From Caldilineaceae bacterium (GTDB lineage: Bacteria; Chloroflexota; Anaerolineae; Caldilineales; Caldilineaceae): DNA of 64,000 nucleotides. Positions 56,322 to 64,000 of this stretch are shown here, piece by piece; the stretch's first letter is position 1, and the number at the start of each line of letters is the position of its first letter. Location: assembly GCA_019637645.1 (NCBI GenBank), contig JAHBVH010000001.1, positions 62,001-126,000 on the forward strand, given 5' to 3'. The notes beneath the pieces were generated by a model that did not search any database, was not told the DNA's origin, and was given only the letters and a program-made list of their open reading frames with translations. The position numbers and the translations under genes were made by a program.

Positions 56322-56350
56322 AGTGTAAAAGCACACCGCGATTCTGTCAA
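56322..56350 (-). promoter_or_regulatory. Promoter of the PocR kinase
   Basis: On the minus strand TTGACA (complement of 56345-56350), 17 bases, TACACT (complement of 56322-56327). The boxes and spacing are the same as for the EAD1 promoter. It leaves an untranslated leader of about 190 bases. Confidence 0.7.
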
Positions 56351-56444
56351 GTGACTTTTGCCTTACGGCCTGGGCAATCGAGAACCCTAAAAAGCAGGGT
56401 TAAAACCCTTCGCTGACAGAGAAAAGCGCCGCCGGTGCTCCGTA

Positions 56445-58040
56445 TCACGACGTGCTAGAGTGGATCTGTGGCAGTAGCAGGGCCGCCGCGACCAGGGCTT
56501 GCTGGCGGCGGGTGTCGCTAAGCTGGGTAAAGCGGGCCACATTGAGGGCATGCCAGAAGAGCGCTTGCTGATACGCTGCCATCGGGCCGCTGAGGGTGAG
56601 CAATTCGCGGGCAATCTGGCGGAGCGCAACAATGATTGCAAAGGTCTGTTGCAAGGGGGGCGGCAACCGCAGCGCGATGGGCTCTTCTGCCCACTCCGTC
56701 GGGGTGGCTAGGGCGCGTTCAAAGGCGGTAAAGTCGGCGAGCGAATGCTCGGGCAGCACTTGAAACTTTAGATCCGTTTCCAATTCAGCAAAGTCACGGA
56801 GGATATGGCTGGTGGTCGAGCGTGCAAAGTCGATCAGCCAAAAATGGTGTTCATCATCGACCAAAATGTTACGACTGTGAAGATCGCCATGACAAAGACT
56901 GACCCGGGTATCAGTCGAGCCCATGGAACGGAACGCGCCGCGTTGGATGGCCCAGGGCACTGGATTGGGCAGTGGTTCGCCGACTGTGGGCCAAGGCAAG
57001 GTTGGCGCGGTGAGCAAGGCTGGATCAAATTTACGCAGCCGGTTGCGTAGTTTGGTGACCGTCAGGCCCAGTTGTGTGGTGTAATGCTGACTGAGATCTA
57101 AGGTGGCTGGTTGCGCGTCAGCATAGATCTGGCCAAAGGTCTGCCGAAAGAAGCGGCGTAGGAGCTGGATCGTGACATCACTCGGTTGGGTGAAGATCAC
57201 ATCGGCCAGGGGATGGACCGTTCCGGCATCTTGCGCACCAATCAGGGTATAGAGCAAACCACCTACCTTGCGTGAATAGGCTTCGCCTTCCAGTTGGGCC
57301 AGTCGTTGACCGCCGAGAAAGGGTTTGCTGGCGCGATAATGAGCTGCTTCTTCGGCAATGGCGGCGGTTTCGCCCAGTTTGAGCACCACGGCAACCGGCG
57401 AGCCTTGGCACCGCTTTTCCTGGGCTTTCAAAAGAAGTGCCCCTGACGCAGAAGCGCGCCCATTGGTCGTTTGGGCAAGCAAGGGGCTCAACTGCACTTG
57501 CGTTGCCGCGGGGAAAAGGCGACGCACCACTAAATGTAGATCCGCGGCTTGGGGCTTGCACGGGCCATAACCACCGCCACGGCTCAGTTGGCGTGATAGC
57601 GCAGTAAATGCTACGCTGCTGCGGATTTTGAGGGAAAAATTGACCCCGACGGTCGCACGAAAGAGCTCGTCTACCCGCGCCACTAATTTGCGCGGGGCTT
57701 CGGGATCGGCTTTGGACAGGATATCTTCTGCCCCGATGACGCCTAGGGCCTCGCGGATATTGTCCTTCGTATCGTGGGCCGTATGAAAGAGACAGGGAAT
57801 GGTGGGCGGCAACTGCCGCGCCAGCATAAAGCCGCTGGTATCGGTATCATTCCGCTCATCTTCAAGCCGAATGTCAATAATGGCAAGTTGGAAGAGCGCA
57901 TGAGCAATGGCATGGCTCGCTTCGGCCACATTACGCGCAACTACTACTGCATAGCCCGCCCGTTGCAAGCGGCGTGGTACAGTACGCACCATCCGTGGAT
58001 CATTGTCAATCAAGAGAATTTGTTTCAGATTGTTCGCCAT
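56445..58040 (-). CDS. Response regulator fused to APH-like kinase (RR-kinase B)
   Basis: A 531-residue paralogue of RR-kinase A. Receiver: LIDNDPRM, phosphoacceptor Asp in LAIIDIRL followed by an acidic insertion (EDERNDTDTSG), Thr in FHTAHD, Lys in DILSKADPE. Kinase domain: Lys in VVLKLGE, Glu in AEEAAHY, catalytic HGDLHSRN at 384-391, and LIDFARS. AGGAGG precedes the ATG. Its kinase tail (DFAELETDLKF) is shared with fusion A (DFAELEVDIFAR). It is the first gene of the series, 95 bases before the promoter of the PocR kinase. Confidence 0.86.
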   Translation of the reverse strand: MANNLKQILLIDNDPRMVRTVPRRLQRAGYAVVVARNVAEASHAIAHALFQLAIIDIRLEDERNDTDTSGFMLARQLPPTIPCLFHTAHDTKDNIREALGVIGAEDILSKADPEAPRKLVARVDELFRATVGVNFSLKIRSSVAFTALSRQLSRGGGYGPCKPQAADLHLVVRRLFPAATQVQLSPLLAQTTNGRASASGALLLKAQEKRCQGSPVAVVLKLGETAAIAEEAAHYRASKPFLGGQRLAQLEGEAYSRKVGGLLYTLIGAQDAGTVHPLADVIFTQPSDVTIQLLRRFFRQTFGQIYADAQPATLDLSQHYTTQLGLTVTKLRNRLRKFDPALLTAPTLPWPTVGEPLPNPVPWAIQRGAFRSMGSTDTRVSLCHGDLHSRNILVDDEHHFWLIDFARSTTSHILRDFAELETDLKFQVLPEHSLADFTAFERALATPTEWAEEPIALRLPPPLQQTFAIIVALRQIARELLTLSGPMAAYQQALFWHALNVARFTQLSDTRRQQALVAAALLLPQIHSSTS

Positions 58041-58564
58041 GATGAATCCTCCTATCGATAAGCCCCAATGCGGTGAACAGCTGCTTGGCAGCAAGGAATG
58101 AACGTGGGATGAAGAACGGCAATCGGCCATGCCGTTATTCTGCGTGGGGGGACGACGAATGTCAAGTGGCTGGACGTGCTAGGGTAGGCTGGGTGCGCGG
58201 GATAAAGCGGAGACGTTTCATGTTGCCAGCCATGCTATGGCTACCAGTGGGAGAGCCGAAGTGACGTAGCGTAAGCAGGCACAAAACGCGGCCAGGCCAT
58301 GGTTGCGGCGTTGCCTGAGCGTAGGGAAAACGCTGCTCTTGTGACAACTTTGAGGGGAACTTTACGGAAAAAGTGTCGAGCAGCTGTGGTCTTTTCAGCG
58401 TCCAGGGGTGTAGGGTAGTAGGGCAGAGAGATGGTGACTACGCAGGTCGGCGTTGGTGTGTGGACCGGTCGATGCAACGCTAGGGCTGACAGGCTTTCAA
58501 AGCCTGTCAGCCCTAGGATGACAGTTCAAGCGCTGGTGCGTGAACCCAACGGATTGGCTATTCC
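58041..58564. other. Intergenic region with a palindrome
   Basis: No gene is recognised in 524 bases. It holds the palindrome at 58480-58516 and should hold the promoter of RR-kinase B. Confidence 0.5.
58480..58516. repeat. Perfect 18-bp palindrome of the dispersed family
   Basis: CTAGGGCTGACAGGCTTT (58480-58497) pairs perfectly with 58499-58516 around one base. The GACAGG-x-CCTGTC centre matches the repeat family; outer arms differ. Confidence 0.85.
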
Positions 58565-59731
58565 TCAACCGAGGCCCTGGAGCGCACGCTGCATACTTGC
58601 CAAGCCTTGTTCCAACAACCCACGCGGGCAACCAAAGTTCAGCCGGACAAAGCCTTCGCCCCCATCGCCAAAGGGAACGCCATCATTGAGCGCCACTTTG
58701 GCCTGTTCCAAGAAGAACTTCTGTGGATTGCCTTCGATCCCGCTTTCCCGGCAGTCGATCCAGCCCAAGTAGGTTGCTTCGGGCACCGTGACGCGTAATT
58801 GGGGCATCTCGCGGGTGATCGTCTCTACCAACAGATCGCGGTTGGCGGTTAGATAGGTGCGCAATTCCTGCAACCAATCTTCGCATTCGGCATAGGCTGC
58901 CACGGCGGCGGTATAGCCGAGGAGATTGACATGAGGAACAATGCCGTTGCTGGCCTTTTGTAGTTTCTGCCGTAACCCTGCATTGGGGATAATCGCCAAG
59001 CTACAGCCTAACCCTGGCACATTAAAGGTCTTGCTCGGGGCCATTAAGGTGATCGTCCGTTCCGCAATTTCTGGATCAAGCGAGGCCAAAGGAATATGCT
59101 GGGTGCTGCCCAAGAGGAGGTCGCAGTGGATCTCATCCGAGCAGATCACAAGATCATGGCGGAGACAGAACTCGGCAAGCTGCTGCAATTCGGCCCGCGT
59201 ATAGGCGCGACCAATCGGGTTGTGGGGGTTGCAAAGAATAAAGAGCCGCGTATTGGCTTGAAGGGCTTGGGTCAGCGCAGCAACGTCCAGGGAATAGTGG
59301 AGGAGGCCCTGCTTCTCTTCTTTGGCAAGCGGGGCGCTCTGTAATTCACGTTCTTGGTTGGTCGGCGCGCTGAGAAACGGCGGGTAGACAGGCGTATTGA
59401 CAAGGACCCCATCTCCGCGGTCGCCAATGGCCCGGCTGACAACGTTGAGCCCAGAAACCAACCCCGGCAGCGAGACAATGGCTTCGGGATGAACTTTCCA
59501 GTTGTATAAGCGCGCCATCCGCTCGCAGATCACCTCGCGCAGTTGGGCTGTAACCCCGCCATAGCCAAAGACTCCATGGTCGATTCGTTCATGCATGGCC
59601 CGTAAAATGGGTTCGGGTGAACGAAAATCCATATCGGCTACCCACATGGGCAAGACATCTTCGCTGTAGAAATGCCACTTGGCGCTATCACTCGCCCGTC
59701 GATCAATGATTGTGTCGAAATCGTACGCCAT
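58565..59731 (-). CDS. PatB/MalY-type aminotransferase (cystathionine beta-lyase-like)
   Basis: A 388-residue PLP-dependent fold-type I enzyme. The N-terminal WVADMDFRSPEPI and HNPIGRAYTRAEL are typical of the PatB/MalY group, which cleaves cystathionine or acts as an aminotransferase. The PLP Lys lies in MAPSKTFNVPGL. The C-terminal FVRLNFGCPR is conserved. The start is the ATG of MAYDFDTII, preceded by GGGAAGAG. It lies 48 bases after mrpG on the same strand and may be co-transcribed. Confidence 0.92.
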   Translation of the reverse strand: MAYDFDTIIDRRASDSAKWHFYSEDVLPMWVADMDFRSPEPILRAMHERIDHGVFGYGGVTAQLREVICERMARLYNWKVHPEAIVSLPGLVSGLNVVSRAIGDRGDGVLVNTPVYPPFLSAPTNQERELQSAPLAKEEKQGLLHYSLDVAALTQALQANTRLFILCNPHNPIGRAYTRAELQQLAEFCLRHDLVICSDEIHCDLLLGSTQHIPLASLDPEIAERTITLMAPSKTFNVPGLGCSLAIIPNAGLRQKLQKASNGIVPHVNLLGYTAAVAAYAECEDWLQELRTYLTANRDLLVETITREMPQLRVTVPEATYLGWIDCRESGIEGNPQKFFLEQAKVALNDGVPFGDGGEGFVRLNFGCPRGLLEQGLASMQRALQGLG

Positions 59732-59779
59732 ATTTCTCTTCCCTATGTTGCGTGTTGTGAAAACCATAAGCTCAATCGA

Positions 59780-60118
59780 TTACCCACGCATTTTATCATC
59801 TTCTGCCAGCTCATCATAGCGTAGGACAAACTTGCCGCCCAATTTGGCTGTACGATAGGCGGCGCGCGCCATGGCGCTTGTCGCGATCGGCGCGGTGACA
59901 AAAAAGAGGGCGATCAACAAAATCATGCGTAAGAGGTAGTTGGGATAGAAGAGCCCAGCGGCGATGAGCACACAATTGACCCCAAGTGTCGCGGCTTTGC
60001 TGGCCGAATGCATGCGCGCATAGACATCCGGTAGATGAAGGATTCCGATCGCGCTGATCAGCATGACAACAACACCGACCGTGGCAAAGAAGAGGACAGC
60101 GGCTTCGTGAATCGTCAT
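59780..60118 (-). CDS. mrpG: Na+/H+ antiporter subunit MrpG
   Basis: A 112-residue membrane protein with three helices. The family pattern GILHLPDVYARMHSASKAATLG is diagnostic of MnhG/PhaG. As part of the Mrp complex it supports electrogenic cation/proton exchange. It is the last gene of the operon; it starts 1 base after mrpF ends. Confidence 0.93.
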   Translation of the reverse strand: MTIHEAAVLFFATVGVVVMLISAIGILHLPDVYARMHSASKAATLGVNCVLIAAGLFYPNYLLRMILLIALFFVTAPIATSAMARAAYRTAKLGGKFVLRYDELAEDDKMRG

Positions 60119-60119
60119 G

Positions 60120-60401
60120 TTACTCTTTCCGTTTCTGGTGTGAATTTTCTAAATAGCGTGCCATCATCACCGTGCCCAAAAAACCCAACACACCGGTGAT
60201 GATAGTAATGTCGAGGAGGGGGGATGAGCGCTGCTGAATGGCAAACAAGGCAATAATTGCCACAGCATGAATGGCAATAAGATCAAAGGCTACCGTACGA
60301 TTCGGGATATCGGGCCCGCGATAGAGCCGCACAAAGCAGAGCGCTAACGAGGTGGTCAATATCACAATTAAAATTTGTAGTCCGCTATCAAACAAGCTCA
60401 T
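60120..60401 (-). CDS. mrpF: Na+/H+ antiporter subunit MrpF
   Basis: A 93-residue three-helix membrane protein. CFVRLYRGPDIPNRTVAFDLI matches MnhF/PhaF. It overlaps mrpE by 4 bases (ATGA), which indicates coupled translation. Confidence 0.93.
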   Translation of the reverse strand: MSLFDSGLQILIVILTTSLALCFVRLYRGPDIPNRTVAFDLIAIHAVAIIALFAIQQRSSPLLDITIITGVLGFLGTVMMARYLENSHQKRKE

Positions 60402-60979
60402 TCTTCTCTCCCGCGTGTGACACGTAGCAGCAGCCGCTCAAAGGTATTTTTGACACTCCAGCGAAATTCCTCGGGATCATCCAGCGAGATATTGTGAATA
60501 TAGAGCACGCGTTCGTGTCGGGCATTTCTCCCGAGATCAATGGCGATCGTGCCGGGGGTCATGGCAATCACCCCGGCGAGCAGCATGATTTCTAGGCCAG
60601 TCGAGACAGTCAACGGAACGGCAACAATCCCAGGATTCAGCTTGGGCTTGGGGTGGAGGGTCAACTTGGCCTGGGTAAAATTACTTAACAAGACTTCCCA
60701 GAGGACAAAGCCGATGAAATAGAAGAGATCGTAGATCCGCCGACCATAGGTGCGATTAGTAAACCAAATGGCGACAAAGCCCACAACTAAGCCGATCAGA
60801 TAATCTAGCCCACCAAAGATCGGAAAGGTCTGATGCCAGACCAATGCCGTAATCACATTGAGCAAAAATAAAAAGGCATGGGGATCCTGGCGAACGAGTT
60901 CCCCGCCCGGCAAAGGCGGGTGTCTGGGGGCAGTCACCAAGGGTGTTGGTCGGGATTCTTCCATTTTCTTTTGTTTCAT
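60398..60979 (-). CDS. mrpE: Na+/H+ antiporter subunit MrpE
   Basis: A 193-residue protein with a 30-residue soluble N-terminal extension, then helices (FLLNVITALVWHQTF, YLIGLVVGFVAIWF) and the conserved cytoplasmic tail (MTPGTIAIDLG, LYIHNISLDDPEEF). Both are typical of MnhE/PhaE. It starts 2 bases after mrpD ends. Confidence 0.93.
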   Translation of the reverse strand: MKQKKMEESRPTPLVTAPRHPPLPGGELVRQDPHAFLFLLNVITALVWHQTFPIFGGLDYLIGLVVGFVAIWFTNRTYGRRIYDLFYFIGFVLWEVLLSNFTQAKLTLHPKPKLNPGIVAVPLTVSTGLEIMLLAGVIAMTPGTIAIDLGRNARHERVLYIHNISLDDPEEFRWSVKNTFERLLLRVTRGREE

Positions 60980-60981
60980 AC

Positions 60982-62553
60982 CTACTCATGCCCCTTCATG
61001 CTGATCGCATCAACCGGATGGACGGCCTGAATGTACCCTGCCCGATCTAGCAACTGTTCCGCTGCCGTGGTGGACCATTGCAAAACCGGCGCATTAAAGA
61101 TACCAATCGCCAAGCTCAACGCCACCAACAGGCCGATGGGACATAAGGTTAACCAGCGCCGTTGTGGGTGCGCCAATGGCGTGATCGCAATAATCGAGTG
61201 TGTGACCTTGCCTGTGAAGGCATATTGCCAGAGGCGCACCATGCTCATAAGGGTAAAAAGGCTAACGACCAAACTAACAACGGCAATCCACCACTGGTGC
61301 ATATCGAGCGCCGCTTGTAAGAGCCCGAGCTTGCTGACAAAGCCACTGGACGGTGGAATCCCAGCTAGCGAAAAGGCCGCTAGAAAGAAGATAAAGGCTA
61401 ATCCTGGTCGCCGTGTCAACAGCCCACGCAATTGATTGGTGCGCAGATTCCCACTGCCCATCTCTAATTCAGCCGCACCGCCCGCCATCAACAGGGCCGT
61501 TTTGACAATCATATGGTGAACCAAATAGAGAATACCGGCGGCCAGCCCAAAACTGGCGGTCAATTGTTGGCTGCCCACCGCGAGCCCAAGGCCCATAATC
61601 ATGTAACCCACTTGGCTGATCACATGAAAACTCAAGACACGCCGGACGGTATTGACGGACATCGCACCAAAGACCCCCGTGAGCATGGTTAGGCCAGCGA
61701 TGGTCAAAAGGAGCGGCTGCCACTCGCTTAGATAGTGGGGGAAGATGATCGTAAAGATGCGAAAGAGGGTGTAAACGCCCACTTTGGTGAGCAGGCCGCC
61801 AAAGAAGGCGGTCACGGCTGGGTGGGTTGTGTGGTAACTGCTGGGGAGCCAGAAAAAGAGGGGAAATAGCCCAGCTTTGCTGCCATAGGCAATGAGCAAC
61901 ATCCCGGCTAATAGTGCTTGAAGACTGGGGGGCAGTTCTGCCATGCGCACCGCCAAGTGGGCCATGTTCAGCGTGCCTAACATACTATAAGCAATGCTGG
62001 CCGCGGCCAGAAAGATCAGCGAGGCGATCAGATTGAGCACAACATAGCGAATGCCACCACTGATCTGGGCTGCCTGTCCACCAAGCGTTAATAAGACAAA
62101 GCTTGCCATTAACAACACTTCAAAAAAGACGTAAAGATTAAAGAGATCACCGGCCAGGAAGGCCCCATTGACACCGACCAGCAGAAAAAGCAGCAGGGGA
62201 TAGAAATTCATCCGATCACGCTCATCCAAGGTGCCCATGGCATAGGGCGTAATCGCCAGCGCCAAGATCCCGGTTAGCGTCAACATGATCGTGGTCAGTC
62301 CATCGGCAATGAGGGTAATGCCAAAGGGCGCGGGCCAGAGACCCATTTGGAGAACAAGGCGCTGATCTTGGCCCACAGTTGCATAGAGCAGCCAAACGGT
62401 CATTAGCAAATTCAGGACAACCGTCCCCAAGGCTAAGCTTTTCTGGACGCGCATCGTATAGCGATAGCCAGCTTGCGAAAAGACCAATCCAATGGCTGCC
62501 GCACACATGGGCAGTACAATCGGCACGGCTAACCAATTTGAATTAAAATTCAT
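60982..62553 (-). CDS. mrpD: Na+/H+ antiporter subunit MrpD
   Basis: A 523-residue, 14-helix proton-pumping-type subunit related to complex I NuoN/NuoM. The key residues are visible: the Glu in FFEVLLMASF, the Lys in YGSKAGLFPLFFWLP and the Lys in GLLTKVGVYTLF. The length and topology match MrpD. It overlaps mrpC by 4 bases. Confidence 0.95.
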   Translation of the reverse strand: MNFNSNWLAVPIVLPMCAAAIGLVFSQAGYRYTMRVQKSLALGTVVLNLLMTVWLLYATVGQDQRLVLQMGLWPAPFGITLIADGLTTIMLTLTGILALAITPYAMGTLDERDRMNFYPLLLFLLVGVNGAFLAGDLFNLYVFFEVLLMASFVLLTLGGQAAQISGGIRYVVLNLIASLIFLAAASIAYSMLGTLNMAHLAVRMAELPPSLQALLAGMLLIAYGSKAGLFPLFFWLPSSYHTTHPAVTAFFGGLLTKVGVYTLFRIFTIIFPHYLSEWQPLLLTIAGLTMLTGVFGAMSVNTVRRVLSFHVISQVGYMIMGLGLAVGSQQLTASFGLAAGILYLVHHMIVKTALLMAGGAAELEMGSGNLRTNQLRGLLTRRPGLAFIFFLAAFSLAGIPPSSGFVSKLGLLQAALDMHQWWIAVVSLVVSLFTLMSMVRLWQYAFTGKVTHSIIAITPLAHPQRRWLTLCPIGLLVALSLAIGIFNAPVLQWSTTAAEQLLDRAGYIQAVHPVDAISMKGHE

Positions 62554-63050
62554 AGATCAATTACTTCCTTGGCGATTTCTGGGCGGCGATTTCTGGGCGG
62601 CGATTTCTGGGATCGGCGCTGGAGAAGGACTAAGGTGTCTTGATGATACTCATAGTCTTCTTCTTCGCGTGCCACCACCTTGGCATTGATGGCAAAGGGA
62701 TCATCGGCGGTCAGCGCCATCCCTTCTTGATTTTTGACTAAGGCATGGCGGCGGTTGACCAAGACGACCATGAAAGCCGTGATGCCAAAACTAATCACGA
62801 TCGCGGTCAAAATCAGTGCCTGGGGAAGTGGATCGACAAAGGCGCTAATGTCACCTGTGAAAGCCTCCTTGTCTACGACGATCGGTGGCAAGCCCCGCCG
62901 AAAGCCACCGCCACTAAAAAGAAGTAAGTTGACTCCATGACCTAACAGCGTCAAGCCCAAGATCAGGCGAATGGCTGTTCGCTGGAGCATGAGATACGTT
63001 CCTGTGGTAAAGAGGACACCAATGACCAATGCCATCATTAACCCTGTCAT
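62550..63050 (-). CDS. mrpC: Na+/H+ antiporter subunit MrpC, C-terminal extension
   Basis: A 166-residue protein. Residues 1-110 are the NuoK-like three-helix MrpC (LMLQRTAIRLILGLTLLGHGVNLLLF and DPLPQALILTAIVISFGITAF). About 55 extra residues follow (charged, ending KEVIDL), which are not part of the family. The last part is encoded by the 14-bp repeat at 62571-62612. It overlaps mrpB by 4 bases. Confidence 0.94.
   Translation of the reverse strand: MTGLMMALVIGVLFTTGTYLMLQRTAIRLILGLTLLGHGVNLLLFSGGGFRRGLPPIVVDKEAFTGDISAFVDPLPQALILTAIVISFGITAFMVVLVNRRHALVKNQEGMALTADDPFAINAKVVAREEEDYEYHQDTLVLLQRRSQKSPPRNRRPEIAKEVIDL
62571..62612. repeat. 14-bp repeat, three copies, inside mrpC
   Basis: GGCGATTTCTGGGC occurs at 62571, 62585 and 62599 (last base changed). 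Since 14 is not a multiple of 3, the gene reads the three copies in three different frames, giving the tail QKSPPRNRRPEIAK. Confidence 0.92.
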
Positions 63051-63538
63051 GCTTTATCTCCTGCGGTAACTGCGCTATTTGCTTCGCTGGCTGTTTCTGG
63101 CAGATAGATCAGTGGCTCTTCCAGGCTTTTATCACTATTGCCCAAGCCTAAAAGATAGGAGGTGACCACCCCAATGACGACACAAAAGACGCCAATGTCA
63201 AAGAGCATGGGGGTACCCAACTCCAACGTGAGGGTCCCGATCGTGCCCTTCCACCAGACACCATAGAAAAAGCCGCCTTGCAACAGACCGATGAACGCGG
63301 CGAGGACGGCCATTAGCAAGCCTATGCCCATGAGCGGCTGCAAGTATGGGCCAACCGTTTGGCGCACATATCCATCGCCCCGGCTCAAGATCTGCAATTG
63401 GAAAGCCGCGGCCACCACCAACCCGGCAATAAAGCCGCCCCCTGGGCTATTGTGTCCGGCTAGCAACAAAATGATGGCAATGACTAACAAGATGGGGGTC
63501 AACAAACGGTCGAGTAAGCGTAGATATAATTCAGTCAT
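63047..63538 (-). CDS. mrpB: Na+/H+ antiporter subunit MrpB
   Basis: A 163-residue membrane protein. The MnhB domain is clear: PILLVIAIILLLAGHNSPGGGFIAGLVVAA and TLELGTPMLFDIGVFCVVIG. I start at the ATG of MTELYL; it overlaps the mrpA stop by 8 bases. An in-frame ATG two codons upstream is possible. Confidence 0.93.
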   Translation of the reverse strand: MTELYLRLLDRLLTPILLVIAIILLLAGHNSPGGGFIAGLVVAAAFQLQILSRGDGYVRQTVGPYLQPLMGIGLLMAVLAAFIGLLQGGFFYGVWWKGTIGTLTLELGTPMLFDIGVFCVVIGVVTSYLLGLGNSDKSLEEPLIYLPETASEANSAVTAGDKA

Positions 63539-64000
63539 GGGCATTTTCCCCTTCTTGCGTTTGTTGGATGGCTGGTGGCTTGGCGGGCAAGGGGGCCAAG
63601 AGGCGCAACCGCGAGGCCCGCAAGAGCCCATAGCCACCCAACGCCGCAATGGCGAGTACGGTGATCTCGCCCAGCGTGTCAAAACCGCGAAAATCCACCA
63701 AAATGACATTGACAATGTTGCCACCATGGGCTGCGGGTACGGCGTTGAGCGAAAAGAAATCGCTAATACTGGGGGCATAGGGCTGGGCCACACTAAAGAG
63801 GGTCAGGACAAAGCCGCCACAGCCGACGGCCAACGCAACCAGGAGGTTGCGCCACTGGACCAGCCGCGGCGTTTCCACCCGTACAATGGGCGGAATGCGA
63901 AAGAAGACCATCACGAGTAGGACCACGGTCAACACTTCAATTAGGAGCTGCGTGATGGCAAGATCCGGCGCCCCAAAGAAGACAAAGACCATGGTCACGA
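63531..64000 (-). CDS. mrpA: Na+/H+ antiporter subunit MrpA, C-terminal part
   Basis: The 3' end of mrpA, cut at the window edge. The visible 155 residues (FFGAPDLAITQLLIEVLTVVLL, DFRGFDTLGEITVLAIAALG) are the C-terminal MbhD/E-like domain of the large MrpA subunit. The rest of the roughly 750-residue gene lies beyond position 64000. It overlaps mrpB by 8 bases. Confidence 0.9.
   Translation of the reverse strand, partial: VTMVFVFFGAPDLAITQLLIEVLTVVLLVMVFFRIPPIVRVETPRLVQWRNLLVALAVGCGGFVLTLFSVAQPYAPSISDFFSLNAVPAAHGGNIVNVILVDFRGFDTLGEITVLAIAALGGYGLLRASRLRLLAPLPAKPPAIQQTQEGENAHD

Noticed and set aside
56129..56350. T-box riboswitch before the PocR kinase
   Set aside because: GGATGGTGGC faintly recalls the T-box, but the conserved TGGNACC core and stem I features are missing.
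33338..58516. CRISPR repeats
   Set aside because: The palindromes are dispersed over 25 kb, vary in length and have no regular spacers or cas genes.

Overview
The window is a gene-dense bacterial chromosome segment. The organism is most likely a member of the Chloroflexota (inference). The reasons are a split ECF sigma / DUF5667-type anti-sigma pair, an effector-associated-domain (EAD1) protein ending in the GDFVGRD tail often seen in filamentous Chloroflexota, FG-GAP and CSLREA-type secreted proteins, and a dispersed palindromic repeat family. I see no rRNA, tRNA, CRISPR array, complete insertion sequence or prophage.

Layout. 24-1565 (-): rluD-lspA. 1741-3138 (+): a nitrilase-fold protein that lacks its catalytic cysteine, then a DUF402-like protein. 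3254-8222 (+): histidine biosynthesis genes hisH, a histidine-phosphatase-family gene, a HisA-like/NUDIX fusion, hisF, hisI and hisE, interrupted by a 720-base gap with two large hairpins. 8594-12838 (-): a two-gene heterodimeric ABC exporter behind a leader that holds a 32-codon ORF and two consecutive terminators. 13132-20847: M32 carboxypeptidase, an S1-domain protein, an MBL hydrolase, a hibernation factor, an orphan PqqD-like protein, a secreted beta-helix protein and an SDR with an altered active site. 20893-29576: dgt, a disordered membrane protein, manC, dprA, rimM, khpA, rpsP and ffh. 29836-41025: ECF sigma/anti-sigma, a CDP-alcohol phosphatidyltransferase, an FG-GAP protein, mdh, ppk1 and a CPBP protease. 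41153-42388: an MFS transporter.

42525-58040 is the accessory region and the best candidate for an undescribed system. A plus-strand EAD1 adaptor-like gene converges on a minus-strand series. Read in transcription order, the series is: response regulator-kinase fusion B, a PocR-domain histidine kinase, a small response regulator, a five-GAF histidine kinase, response regulator-kinase fusion A, an AAA ATPase, an SPFH/stomatin-like protein and a membrane-anchored STAND-type NTPase. The two fusions join an intact receiver domain to an intact APH-like kinase domain (HGDLH..N plus IDF). Two promoters with identical boxes (TTGACA, 17 bases, TACACT) precede the EAD1 gene and the PocR kinase. The PocR-kinase leader can fold into a terminator or into an alternative stem that covers the ribosome binding site. 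Copies of the palindromic MITE-like repeat lie between modules. My reading is a phosphorelay-controlled conflict or stress-response locus; its output is inferred.

58565-64000 (-): a PatB/MalY-type aminotransferase downstream of an mrpABCDEFG cation/proton antiporter operon, with mrpA cut by the window edge.

Two themes recur. Gene ends often carry long, near-perfect hairpins. Short head-to-tail duplications of 12-17 bases appear at several places (6504, 10470, 14905, 28176, 62571).
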